Assembly (NCBI GenBank): GCA_964444225.1
Contig: CAYUFM010000011.1
Coordinates: forward strand, 1 to 32,684
DNA length: 32,684 nt
Origin: JALHOM01 sp964444225
GTDB lineage: Bacteria > Patescibacteriota > Saccharimonadia > Saccharimonadales > 2-12-FULL-41-12
Direction of reading: 5' to 3'
The notes under the pieces are model-generated. The model saw only the letters and a list, made by a program, of their open reading frames with translations, was not told the DNA's origin and searched no databases. Positions 21,534 through 28,680 of this stretch are shown in pieces. Position 1 is the stretch's first letter; the number at the start of each line of letters is the position of its first letter. A program made the position numbers and the translations under genes.

Positions 21534-22135
21534 ATTGCTCTACGACCTTCAAATGCTTTTCCTAAAGTTATCTGGTCGGCATATTCTAAGTCTAGTCCAA
21601 TTGGCAATCCACGAGCTAATCTAGTGACGCTAACTTTGGTTGTTTCTAGTTGATTGCTAATATAGTGAGCCGTAGATTCGCCCTCAACACTAGAACTAGT
21701 AGCTAAAATTACTTCGGATACTTTGTCTTTTTTTACTCTGTTTAATAGTTCATTTATATGTAAAGATTCCGGAGTAATTCCATCTATTGGCGAAATTAAC
21801 CCACCAAGTACATGATAAGTACCGTTGAACTGGCCTGTCTTTTCTATAGCAACAATATCAAACGCGTCCTCTACGACTGCAACAGTAGTCTTATCGCGGC
21901 CTTTGTCTGTGTAAAGGCTAGAATATTCCTGAGTAGAATCAATCAACGCAAAGGTTATGGGGCAAAACTTTATGTCTTTATGAAGATTGGTTAAAGCGCT
22001 TGCCAATTTGTCGGACTTCAATGAATCAGATTTTAATAAGTGATACGCATATCGTTCTGCAGAGCGTGAGCCAACACCCGGAAGTGTTCCAAGTGCTTCA
22101 ATAAGATTTTCTAGTGCTTTTGGCAGTATACTCAT
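21530..22135 (-). CDS. recR: Recombination mediator RecR lacking the usual zinc-finger cysteines
   Basis: The 201-residue protein has the N-terminal helix-hairpin-helix 'LGTLPGVGSRSAERYAYHLL' (16-35), the Toprim domain (VAVVEDAFDIVAIEKTGQ, then 'GGLISPIDGITPESLHI', 'SSSVEGESTAHYI') and the C-terminal 'RLARGLPIGLDLEYADQITL'. RecR forms a DNA-encircling ring and, with RecO/RecF, loads RecA. Between the HhH and Toprim parts, RecR normally has a C4 zinc finger (C-x2-C ... C-x2-C). Here only C58 remains; the other positions read T61, S72 and Y75 by my alignment, and the loop is about two residues longer. The stop overlaps the DHH gene and the ATG overlaps the small upstream frame by 1 nt (TAATG). 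Confidence 0.93.
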   Translation of the reverse strand: MSILPKALENLIEALGTLPGVGSRSAERYAYHLLKSDSLKSDKLASALTNLHKDIKFCPITFALIDSTQEYSSLYTDKGRDKTTVAVVEDAFDIVAIEKTGQFNGTYHVLGGLISPIDGITPESLHINELLNRVKKDKVSEVILATSSSVEGESTAHYISNQLETTKVSVTRLARGLPIGLDLEYADQITLGKAFEGRRAI

Positions 22136-22305
22136 TATTTTTTTCTTTCAGTTAACATGAACAAAAAGTCTATAACGATAATTATTATAACTAGATTAAA
22201 TATCCTTTGAGCCGTTATCTGGTGATCTAATATTCTAGAGGCTATAAAGTCTATTGGTAAAAATATACAAAAAAGTATTAATATTCGTTTTAGACTAAAG
22301 TTCAC
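22135..22305 (-). CDS. Small two-helix membrane peptide between ybaB and recR (56 aa)
   Basis: A 56-codon frame runs from GTG at 22305 to a TAA at 22137-22135 whose last base is the A of the recR ATG (TAATG). It begins 3 nt after the ybaB stop, so it fills the gap between the two genes almost exactly. The product has two hydrophobic stretches (residues 8-22, ILILFCIFLPIDFIA; and 38-51, LVIIIIVIDFLFML), an intervening 'SRILDHQITAQRIFN' and a basic end (ERKK), as expected of a small membrane protein with positive-inside topology. There is no ribosome-binding site, as in other coupled genes here. The exact fit between neighbours is the main evidence. Unknown family. Confidence 0.5.
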   Translation of the reverse strand: MNFSLKRILILFCIFLPIDFIASRILDHQITAQRIFNLVIIIIVIDFLFMLTERKK

Positions 22306-22308
22306 GTC

Positions 22309-22602
22309 CTAGAGACCTAGGTCCCCAAGCATTCCCATCATAGGTTGCATTTTTTCAGCTGCAATTTTTTGACTATCGGCAATGGCTTTTTTTACAGCTT
22401 CTTCAACGTATTTTTCGGTTTGACGCATATCTTTAAGATCCACTCTTTCGGGGTCGATAGTAATCTTCTTAATTTTTTGCTCGCCAGTTATCTCTACAAT
22501 AACGGCTTCATCGCCAGCGGAAACAGTTATTATTTGTTTCTCTAGCTCTTTTTGCATTTTTTTAACCTTCATCAGCATTTTTGCTTGATCAAATTTTCCC
22601 AT
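22309..22602 (-). CDS. ybaB: YbaB/EbfC-family nucleoid-associated protein
   Basis: A strong AAAGGAG precedes the ATG. The 97-residue protein has the family pattern: an N-terminal helix with 'AKMLMKVKKMQKELEKQ', a central beta-sheet 'VSAGDEAVIVEITGEQKIKK' and 'ITIDPERVD', then a second helix 'KYVEEAVKKAIADSQKIAAE' and a Met/Gly-rich tail (MMGMLGDLGL). YbaB dimers bind DNA with low specificity and often sit between dnaX and recR, as here, although dnaB and a membrane protein have been inserted on the dnaX side. Length is usual. Confidence 0.95.
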   Translation of the reverse strand: MGKFDQAKMLMKVKKMQKELEKQIITVSAGDEAVIVEITGEQKIKKITIDPERVDLKDMRQTEKYVEEAVKKAIADSQKIAAEKMQPMMGMLGDLGL

Positions 22603-22637
22603 ATTTTCTCCTTTTAGATACTAATATTATATCACTC

Positions 22638-23825
22638 TTACTCTTTAATATTTAACGCTTGAGCTGTTTTTGGCGAATCGTGCCAAGCTATAAAATAACG
22701 TTGCATGTTATATCCTGCTGATAAAATAACTGGCAAAAATAGTAAAACAGCACCCAAATTTCTAGCAGCTGGATTTCTTGGGAAGACAATAAACCAGGTT
22801 TGAAGCATAAATGCCAATCCCTTTGCAGCGAATATGTAAAGAAGTGGAATAATAAGTGCAATTGTAGCTACATTGCTAAGCGATAGAATTACCCAACAAA
22901 GTAGTGTCAGTGAATAAAGTATTCTCGCGCGCAGGGTGTGCACGCTTTTTTTAAAAGCGTATATGCCCAGCACGATAAATACGACAGTAACAACGTCAAT
23001 AACAGGAGTACCAAATAGCCAGCGATGAGGTTCGCTAAGACCTGACCAAAGAAGCTCTTTGGGTATGTCGATAAACCTGTTCACTACTTCATTAATTCCA
23101 TTTTTTGTGAGTTTGTCTATACCAAAAAATTCTGTTATTTGGTTAGGGTATCTAATAAGTCCATAAACCATAGGAACTAGTAGTAATAAGGCAACTGAGG
23201 AGCCTACTAATCTTAACCTTACATCACAAAACCTCCACGCAGCCATTAATCTTCTTCTAAAGACCACCAGTGTAGTTAATAGAATAAAAATGAATCCTGG
23301 CAGATACAAAAGTATTGCAGTAACTGGAAGTACATACAAAACCCGCTTAACGTATTTTTTAGATCTTAGCCATGTGCCCATCAGCAAAATTGACGGTATA
23401 ACTAAGTAATACATAGAGTCTTGAAGACTAAATCTGCCTAAATTTAGCGAAAAAGTAGAAGTTGCAAAAAGGAAGGTAGATAAAATTGCAATACGGTGTG
23501 TTTGCCACTTTAGAATTAATCTATAAAAAACGACAAAAGATATGCTGACAATAAAAACAGAGACTAAGCGTATGAGTGTGGAGTTAGGCTCATCAATTTT
23601 TAACATTATTAGTTCTAGAAATTTTATAGGAGAAAGAGCGAGATGAGAAAAAAGAGCCTCAACTCCATTAATACCTAAATACCTAGATGTTTCAAAGACT
23701 GTATTTCCTCTAACAAATCCACCTAGTCTGTATAGATATAGTCCACAAAAGATGACAATAAATAATATTCCAAACCCAAGTTTGTACCAATTATTTTTTA
23801 TGATTCCACCAACTTTTTTTATCAT
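22638..23825 (-). CDS. Polytopic membrane protein, possible GT-C-type glycosyltransferase
   Basis: The 395-residue protein has about nine to eleven hydrophobic helices, starting with 'LGFGILFIVIFCGLYLYRLG', then a loop 'GFVRGNTVFETSRYLGINGV' and further helices including 'IRLVSVFIVSISFVVFYRLI' and 'AIILSTFLFATSTFSLNLGR'-like stretches. A large first loop followed by 'LFATSTFSLNLGRFS' resembles PMT/ArnT-like GT-C enzymes ('ALLLALSP' then an Arg-containing loop). The acidic catalytic position in the first loop would be E in 'VFETSRY', not the typical Asp-Glu. It lies between dnaB and ybaB, on the same strand. Membrane topology is certain; the glycosyltransferase function is a guess from layout. 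An O-antigen-type or lipid-related role is equally possible. Confidence 0.55.
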   Translation of the reverse strand: MIKKVGGIIKNNWYKLGFGILFIVIFCGLYLYRLGGFVRGNTVFETSRYLGINGVEALFSHLALSPIKFLELIMLKIDEPNSTLIRLVSVFIVSISFVVFYRLILKWQTHRIAILSTFLFATSTFSLNLGRFSLQDSMYYLVIPSILLMGTWLRSKKYVKRVLYVLPVTAILLYLPGFIFILLTTLVVFRRRLMAAWRFCDVRLRLVGSSVALLLLVPMVYGLIRYPNQITEFFGIDKLTKNGINEVVNRFIDIPKELLWSGLSEPHRWLFGTPVIDVVTVVFIVLGIYAFKKSVHTLRARILYSLTLLCWVILSLSNVATIALIIPLLYIFAAKGLAFMLQTWFIVFPRNPAARNLGAVLLFLPVILSAGYNMQRYFIAWHDSPKTAQALNIKE

Positions 23826-23851
23826 AATTTTCTAAGATATATTTTAACAGA

Positions 23852-25219
23852 TTAATCCGAAAATGGGTCAGATCTCTTAGTATCCAGACTGCTGATACTT
23901 TGTTTCTCTCTATCAAAGTATAGCTCTACGTTACCTGTTGGTCCGTTACGATGTTTTTTGATTAAAACATCCATAATGTTCTTTCTGTCAGTTTCTGGAT
24001 TATAGTACTCTTCTCGGTATAAGAATGCTACGACATCAGCATCTTGTTCTATAGAGCCGGATTCCCTAAGGTCAGATAACTGCGGAATTTGTGGATTTCT
24101 GCTTTCTACGGACCTACTTAGCTGACTAAGCGCGATTACAGGGACATTTAATTCTCTCGCAATACCCTTGAGCCCACGAGATATTTCAGATATTTCTTGG
24201 ACACGGTTTCCGTCGCCACCAAACTTACTCCCGCCACTCATAAGTTGTAAGTAGTCTACTATTATCAACCCCAAAGGTCTCTGATGAGCTTCCCTGCGAG
24301 CTTTTGTGCGCATGTCGCTAACAGTAATGCTGGGTGTGTCATCAATAAAAATTTGGGCTTCACTTAGTGTGCCCATAGCTTGGCCAATCTTCTCAAAATC
24401 TCTGTCTGTTAAGTTTCCGGTTCTAAGTGCCCAGGCATTTACGCCTGATTCTTTTGCTAAAATCCTATCAACTAGTTGTTCTTTGCTCATTTCAAGGCTA
24501 AATACTAAAACTGACTGCCCTGCCTTAACTGCGACGTTATGAGCCAGGTTTAGGACCATTGCAGTTTTGCCCATGCTAGGCCGAGCAGCAAGAATAATAA
24601 GATCGCTTCTTTGAAGTCCTGCCAATATGTTATCTAGGTCTTTGTATCCTGTAGGTACTCCGCGTATTGTGCCCTTGTCCTTATGGAGCTCATCAAGTCT
24701 GTCAAAACTTTCTGTTAAAATTTGTTCTAGGCTAATTACATCTTGCTTAACATGTTGTTGACTAACTTCAAAGAGTCTTGACTCGGCCTGCTCGATTAAA
24801 CCCTGAAGGTCCTGTTTCTCGTTATAGCCAAAGTTTGTTATTTCTTGAGAAGCTTTTATTAACCGCCGTCTCAGTGACTTACTGGCTACAATTTCGGCAT
24901 ACTGATTAACATGGGCTGCAGTTGGTACAAAATTTGTCAGTTCTGTTAAATACGAGGCACCACCAACTTTTTCAAGGTCTCCACGGTTCTTTAACTCATT
25001 GGCAAGGGTTAGAACGTCTACTGGACTATGAGATTCATAAAGCTTTTTTATAGCTGAATAGATTAGTTTGTGTCTTTCGTCGTAAAAATCACTCTCAAGT
25101 ACGATGTCTGCTACTTTTACAATAGCATCGGTGTCGATTAGTAGTGCGCCCAATAAGCTAGCCTCTGCTTCTAAATTTTGGGGTGGGATTTTAGCTCCTT
25201 GAGTACTGCTGTCCATCAT
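23852..25219 (-). CDS. dnaB: Replicative DNA helicase
   Basis: The 455-residue protein has the DnaB N-terminal helical domain (PPQNLEAEASLLGALLIDTD) and a RecA-like C-terminal domain with Walker A 'AARPSMGKTAMVLNLA', the H1a acidic strand 'VLVFSLEMSKEQLVDRIL', Walker B 'LGLIIVDYLQLMSG', and 'VPVIALSQLSRSVESR' leading to the arginine finger region 'SDLRESGSIEQDADVVAFLY'. It unwinds the fork as a hexamer. Length matches the family. Two ATGs occur in tandem at the start (25219 and 25216). TGC-TAGAAT at 25230-25225 (minus) lies 5 nt and 8 nt before them, so it probably has its own near-leaderless promoter. Confidence 0.97.
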   Translation of the reverse strand: MMDSSTQGAKIPPQNLEAEASLLGALLIDTDAIVKVADIVLESDFYDERHKLIYSAIKKLYESHSPVDVLTLANELKNRGDLEKVGGASYLTELTNFVPTAAHVNQYAEIVASKSLRRRLIKASQEITNFGYNEKQDLQGLIEQAESRLFEVSQQHVKQDVISLEQILTESFDRLDELHKDKGTIRGVPTGYKDLDNILAGLQRSDLIILAARPSMGKTAMVLNLAHNVAVKAGQSVLVFSLEMSKEQLVDRILAKESGVNAWALRTGNLTDRDFEKIGQAMGTLSEAQIFIDDTPSITVSDMRTKARREAHQRPLGLIIVDYLQLMSGGSKFGGDGNRVQEISEISRGLKGIARELNVPVIALSQLSRSVESRNPQIPQLSDLRESGSIEQDADVVAFLYREEYYNPETDRKNIMDVLIKKHRNGPTGNVELYFDREKQSISSLDTKRSDPFSD

Positions 25220-25322
25220 CTACGATTCTAGCACTTCATGGCCACCAAAAATATTGCTTAAGTTTTTAAGTTCATCAATTTTTGTTTTTGATTCTGATTG
25301 TGTGTTGGTGTGTTTTCAGATA

Positions 25323-26648
25323 TTAAATTTTAGAAATCTTAATCTTAGGTGGCTTATTTGTAATTTTTTTAAGTAATTCGTTAAAAATCTGTAAATTCTT
25401 CGGTTCGGACGCTTGTTTATAGTGAAAAGCAAATTTAAACCTTAATTCTATTTCATCAATTTTTTCATCTACTTCTGCCATTCGCGCGATTCCGTATAGA
25501 GTATTATTTCTGGATTTTAATGCTTCTAAAAAACTATCCCATAGGCTGGTTGATGAAGTTTCTTCAGCTTTTTCAACTACTACTTCTTCTAATAATGGCT
25601 TATGACTTTTTTCGGTAATTTCTGTTTTTATTTCTTTTTTTGTAACCGCTGCTTGGACAGTATGTTGTTGAGTAGGTTGCATCTTTGAGGTACTAGACAA
25701 AGCTAATGATGAAAGAGCTAGTTCAAGCTCAAGTCGAGAATTAGTGGACCCAGAAACACCCAGAAGACTATGAAGCAAAGCAAGTATCTCGGCCTGGTCA
25801 TACATACTATCTGACACCAAGATCTCCCTAAGCTCGTTAGAAAGTTGTGTTGCCAGTATAGTTTCGTTTGCTCCTGAGCTATATGTATTTTCTAGTGATT
25901 GTCTAACTGCAACAATATTACCCCCAAAAGCATTGCTGAGTATATTGTCTATTGTTGCTTTTGATGCTAAACCAAGCATTGTATTAACTTCATTTATATC
26001 AATTTTGTCAGACATAAACTTCACTTGTTCTAAAAGAGAGATTGCATCCCTAAAACTACCATTACTGTGGTTTGCTAGTATTGCCAACGCCTCGTCGGTT
26101 ATGTTGATTTTTTCATTTTTCGCAATATCCTTTAAATGACCTGTTAGCAGGTCGTCGCTAATTGGTTTAAAGTTTAGCTGGATGCATCTACTGAGGATAG
26201 TGTCAGGAATTTTATGACTTTCGGTAGTTGCAAGGATAAAAATTGCATGAGCCGGTGGTTCTTCTAGTGTCTTTAAAAGTGCGTTGAAGGCCTCTTTGGT
26301 TAGCATATGCACTTCGTCAATAATATAAACTTTATACTTACCGGCAACAGGAGCTATATGTACTCGCTCACGAATTTCGCGAACTTCATCAATTCGCCTG
26401 TTAGATGCAGCGTCTATCTCGATAATATCTAGGTTTATATCCTCACCCTCGTACTTGATGTCGTTAACAGCGTGGGCTAATATCCGAGCCATGCTGGTTT
26501 TTCCTACTCCTCTAGGTCCACTTAACAAGTATGCATGTCCAATAGACTCATTTTTTAATGAGTTTTTAAGAACTGTTGTTATGTGATCTTGGCCAATAAT
26601 CTCATCAAAAGACCTAGACCTATAAGACCTATAAAGCGACTTCCCCAT
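25323..26648 (-). CDS. dnaX: DNA polymerase III gamma/tau subunit lacking the zinc-binding module
   Basis: The 441-residue clamp-loader ATPase has 'YRSRSFDEIIGQDHI', Walker A G44-P-R-G-V-G-K-T51, Walker B D111-E-V-H, 'FNALLKTLEEPPAHAIFILA' and sensor/finger S153-R-C155. Between the P-loop helix and 'LDIIEIDAASN', other bacterial DnaX proteins have a Cys4 zinc module (C64, C73, C76, C79 in E. coli). Here this stretch is the short, Cys-free 'VNDIKYEGEDINLD' (61-74). The C-terminal part after ~370 is shorter than E. coli tau and contains a Glu/Lys-rich linker. TACTAT at 26661-26656 (minus) is 7 nt before the ATG. The 217 bp upstream (26649-26865) holds only this promoter; I see no gene or SRP RNA there. 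Confidence 0.95.
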   Translation of the reverse strand: MGKSLYRSYRSRSFDEIIGQDHITTVLKNSLKNESIGHAYLLSGPRGVGKTSMARILAHAVNDIKYEGEDINLDIIEIDAASNRRIDEVREIRERVHIAPVAGKYKVYIIDEVHMLTKEAFNALLKTLEEPPAHAIFILATTESHKIPDTILSRCIQLNFKPISDDLLTGHLKDIAKNEKINITDEALAILANHSNGSFRDAISLLEQVKFMSDKIDINEVNTMLGLASKATIDNILSNAFGGNIVAVRQSLENTYSSGANETILATQLSNELREILVSDSMYDQAEILALLHSLLGVSGSTNSRLELELALSSLALSSTSKMQPTQQHTVQAAVTKKEIKTEITEKSHKPLLEEVVVEKAEETSSTSLWDSFLEALKSRNNTLYGIARMAEVDEKIDEIELRFKFAFHYKQASEPKNLQIFNELLKKITNKPPKIKISKI

Positions 26649-26655
26649 AGACTTA

Positions 26656-26661
26656 ATAGTA
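26656..26661 (-). promoter_or_regulatory. -10-like element of dnaX, 7 nt before ATG
   Basis: On the minus strand TACTAT is followed by TAAGTCT and ATG 26648. The spacing repeats that seen at 3005, 4629, 13096 and 14856. No Shine-Dalgarno and no good -35 are visible, so this is supported only by the shared geometry. Confidence 0.35.
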
Positions 26662-26865
26662 TATAGTAGCTAGTTGCTAGTATCTAGGGTAAATATGCAA
26701 ATTTTAAGATTCTTTATGGTTTACAACAATCGCCGTCGCCAACTTTTTAATTTTAAGTGAAGTTTGAGATGTAGCCTGAGCACATAAATTGAGCAATACA
26801 TGCCGTATTGTGAAATTTATTGACGGAGGGATACGCTCAAAATTTACCAAATTAAGTGGTTGGTA

Positions 26866-27378
26866 CTACAAAGCAGCTTCGAGTGCAGCCCACTCAGCAT
26901 TCAGATCTTCGGCTGGTACGTTCACGCTAACTTGGTCACCGGGTTTTGCTTTAAAGTAAGTAACACTTGCAAGTAACACCCTGTACTGAGTCTCGGCTGT
27001 TTTTACGAAGTAATGACCATCTACAAGCTCTAGTGTGCCAACTATTTGTTTGCGCGGAATTGGACCAATTTGCTTATAAAGGAAAGTACCGTCATCGGCG
27101 ATAGTGAGCTTCAAGATATCTCCTTGAACCAATTTTGACTTACTAGCGTAGTTTGCAGGTACTGGATATGTTTTACTATCACTACCAACCATATTTTGGC
27201 CGTCAAAAACACCTTCTATAATTTTGCCAATGTTTTCTTCAGACTTGGCTGACATCATTGCTTTAGGATCGTCACCAAGCAAGCTTAATAGAAGTTCCTT
27301 AGCTGCTGCTAAAGAAGTCTCGGCTTCAACGATTAGTGCGCGTAATCTTTTTATTTGTTTGTCAGGAACGTCCGCCAT
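26866..27378 (-). CDS. Coiled-coil plus beta-domain protein of unknown function (170 aa)
   Basis: The 170-residue soluble protein starts with a heptad-like helix (about 7-37, 'IKRLRALIVEAETSLAAAKE' then LLLSLL), followed by a probable beta-rich domain: 'KIIEGVFDGQNMVGSDSKTY', 'VPANYASKSKLVQGDILKLT', 'GTFLYKQIGPIPRKQIVGTL', 'YFVKTAETQYRVLLASVTYF', and a helical C-terminus ending 'LNAEWAALEAAL'. The 'LVQGDILKLTI' and 'KPGDQVSVNVP' phrases resemble small beta-barrels that bind RNA or proteins, but I do not recognise the family. It lies downstream of the rplJL terminator and behind a symmetric intergenic element (27436-27489), so it is probably a separately regulated gene. Function unknown. Confidence 0.75.
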   Translation of the reverse strand: MADVPDKQIKRLRALIVEAETSLAAAKELLLSLLGDDPKAMMSAKSEENIGKIIEGVFDGQNMVGSDSKTYPVPANYASKSKLVQGDILKLTIADDGTFLYKQIGPIPRKQIVGTLELVDGHYFVKTAETQYRVLLASVTYFKAKPGDQVSVNVPAEDLNAEWAALEAAL

Positions 27379-27435
27379 TTGTTTTCTCTTATTTCGGGTT
27401 AACTTTGATTTTACTTTTTCCTCACCCTTTACGCT

Positions 27436-27489
27436 CAGGGTAACATGGAAAACTATTTATGTAAATATTGCCTGTGGAAAACTACCCTG
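27436..27489. repeat. Inverted repeat enclosing two direct repeats, upstream of the 170-aa protein gene
   Basis: CAGGGTA at 27436-27442 and TACCCTG at 27483-27489 form a 7-bp inverted repeat. Within or touching it, TGGAAAACTA occurs twice (27446-27455 and 27475-27484), 29 bp apart start to start. The second copy includes TGTGGAAAA (27473-27481), whose complement TTTTCCACA fits the DnaA-box pattern TTWTNCACA. The element lies between the rplL terminator and the start of the minus-strand gene at 27378, where an operator would be expected. Confidence 0.45.
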
Positions 27490-27497
27490 TTCTTGAA

Positions 27498-27536
27498 TCA
27501 AAAATAAAAAAAGCCGAAGGTTTAACTTCGGCTTTT
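27498..27536 (-). terminator. Intrinsic terminator of rplJ-rplL
   Basis: GCCGAAG at 27513-27519 pairs with CTTCGGC at 27526-27532, loop of 6 nt, extended by four A-T pairs (27509-27512 with 27533-27536). In the minus-strand RNA the stem is followed by a U-rich tract. It lies 37 bp beyond the rplL stop codon. Confidence 0.88.
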
Positions 27537-27572
27537 ATTCTAGAATCTAAAATTTGTATTCTAAATTCTAAT

Positions 27573-27956
27573 CTAGACTAGTTCTACTGTTGCGCCAGCT
27601 TCTTCTAGAGTTTTCTTGGCAGCTTCTGCGTCAGCAGCAGGTACCTTCTCTTTGATTGTGCCTGGAGCGCCGTCTACTAGGGCTTTTGCTTCACCAAGGC
27701 CTAGACCTGTGATGTCTTTAACAGCCTTGATGACTGCTACTTTTTGAGCACCAGCATCCTTAAGCACGACGTCGAAGTCGCTTTTAGCTTCGGCAGCACC
27801 AGCATCGTCGCTAGTAGCAGGACCAGCAGCAACTGCAACAGCAGCAGCGGCAGGTTCGATACCATACTCATCTTTTAGGATGTCACCTAATTCTTTAACT
27901 TCTAGAACACTTAGTTCTACAAGCTCTTTTGCAAATTTCTTTAAATCTGTAGCCAT
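27573..27956 (-). CDS. rplL: 50S ribosomal protein L7/L12
   Basis: The 127-residue protein has the N-terminal dimerisation domain (DLKKFAKELVELSVLEVKEL), an Ala/Gly-rich flexible hinge (EPAAAAVAVAAGPATSDD) and the C-terminal factor-binding domain 'KSDFDVVLKDAGAQKVAVIK' to 'GLGLGEAKALVDGAPGTIKE'. It forms the L10-L12 stalk that recruits translation GTPases. AAGGAG sits just upstream of the ATG. It follows rplJ by 17 bp in the same transcript, behind which a strong terminator stands. Length is usual. Confidence 0.98.
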   Translation of the reverse strand: MATDLKKFAKELVELSVLEVKELGDILKDEYGIEPAAAAVAVAAGPATSDDAGAAEAKSDFDVVLKDAGAQKVAVIKAVKDITGLGLGEAKALVDGAPGTIKEKVPAADAEAAKKTLEEAGATVELV

Positions 27957-27973
27957 TCTTATTTCTCCTTAAA

Positions 27974-28501
27974 TTAGTTTGAAGCAGCTTTAGCTTCTAA
28001 TGCTTTTATTAATCCAGCTAGATTACCTGTTAGTCCACTCATCACACCGTTAACAGGTGATTGTAGGGTGTTGATAATTCCAGCGATAAGTTGTGGTTTG
28101 CTTGGAAGTTTAGATAGTGCAGATATTTCCTCTGCAGTTATAAACACACCTTCGCCACTGTAGCCACCAACAAATTTAATAGTCGGATTTTTCTTAGAAA
28201 ATTCGGCCAAACTTTTTGCTGGGGCAACTTCATCGCTAGAGTTAAATGCGTAAATCAACTGATCTGTCAGTAAACTTGTATCTGCTGAAGCATACTTGTC
28301 GTTTGCTTTTAGTGCTTGCTTTACAAGGCGGTTTTTTACAACCTTTACCACGGTTTTGCTATCTTTAGCTTGTTTACGTAGATCCTGCATCTGCTTTACA
28401 CTTGTGCCTTTGTAGGCTGCAACAACAGTTAATTTTGAGTTACTAAGCAGTTCTGCAATCTCGTCGATTACTTCTTGTTTTTTAGCTTTAGTTAATGCCA
28501 T
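27974..28501 (-). CDS. rplJ: 50S ribosomal protein L10
   Basis: The 175-residue protein begins 'MALTKAKKQEVIDEIAELLS' and contains 'LTVVAAYKGTSVKQMQDLRK', 'TVVKVVKNRLVKQALKANDK' and a C-terminal helical tail (GLIKALEAKAASN) that binds L12 dimers. The N-terminal part contacts 23S rRNA. Only a weak AAAGGT lies upstream, 12 nt from the ATG. Regulation is visible: a consensus promoter, a structured leader and an attenuator-like hairpin precede it (28563-28709). L10 or the L10-L12 complex binding its own leader is the standard mechanism for this operon. Confidence 0.97.
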   Translation of the reverse strand: MALTKAKKQEVIDEIAELLSNSKLTVVAAYKGTSVKQMQDLRKQAKDSKTVVKVVKNRLVKQALKANDKYASADTSLLTDQLIYAFNSSDEVAPAKSLAEFSKKNPTIKFVGGYSGEGVFITAEEISALSKLPSKPQLIAGIINTLQSPVNGVMSGLTGNLAGLIKALEAKAASN

Positions 28502-28562
28502 AAATTGTTTATTACCTTTTTTAGGATTTTGTTGAATCCAAGATTATCGACCATTTTAAATT

Positions 28563-28587
28563 AAAAAATCTTTGGCAGTAACCAAAG
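28563..28587 (-). terminator. Attenuator-like hairpin in the rplJ leader
   Basis: In the minus-strand RNA, CTTTGG (28587-28582) pairs with CCAAAG (28575-28570) around a 6-nt loop, directly followed by A and six U. It lies ~60 nt before rplJ and downstream of the L10-binding element, where conditional termination would act. The stem is short, so it may work only when alternative pairing is absent. Confidence 0.6.
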
Positions 28588-28599
28588 ACGTATATAAAT

Positions 28600-28674
28600 A
28601 TCAAAAATATTTTGTATACCTAGGTGACATTATTAAGCATTCAATGTTGGACGCCGTCACTGTCTTCGGAAACT
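28600..28674 (-). promoter_or_regulatory. Ribosomal protein L10 leader (autoregulatory element)
   Basis: Read as minus-strand RNA, the segment contains CCGAAGACAG near the expected transcription start and GTGAC pairing with GTCAC across a loop holding ATGCTTAAT, followed by CCTAGG. GAAGACAG ... CTTAAT ... CC-AGG is the conserved pattern I recall for bacterial L10 leaders, which bind L10 or L10-L12 to repress rplJL. The element begins at the predicted transcription start and leads into the attenuator hairpin at 28563-28587. Confidence 0.65.
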
Positions 28675-28680
28675 AGTTAA

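Noticed and set aside
26649..26865. SRP RNA (4.5S) near dnaX, as found next to dnaX in some bacteria
   Set aside because: No GGAAGGAAGCAG-type helix 8 core was found on either strand in this interval or in 25220-25322.
27473..27481. Replication origin based on a DnaA-box-like 9-mer near dnaX/dnaB
   Set aside because: Only a single box-like sequence, no cluster, no AT-rich unwinding element and no dnaA or dnaN; kept only as part of a possible operator.
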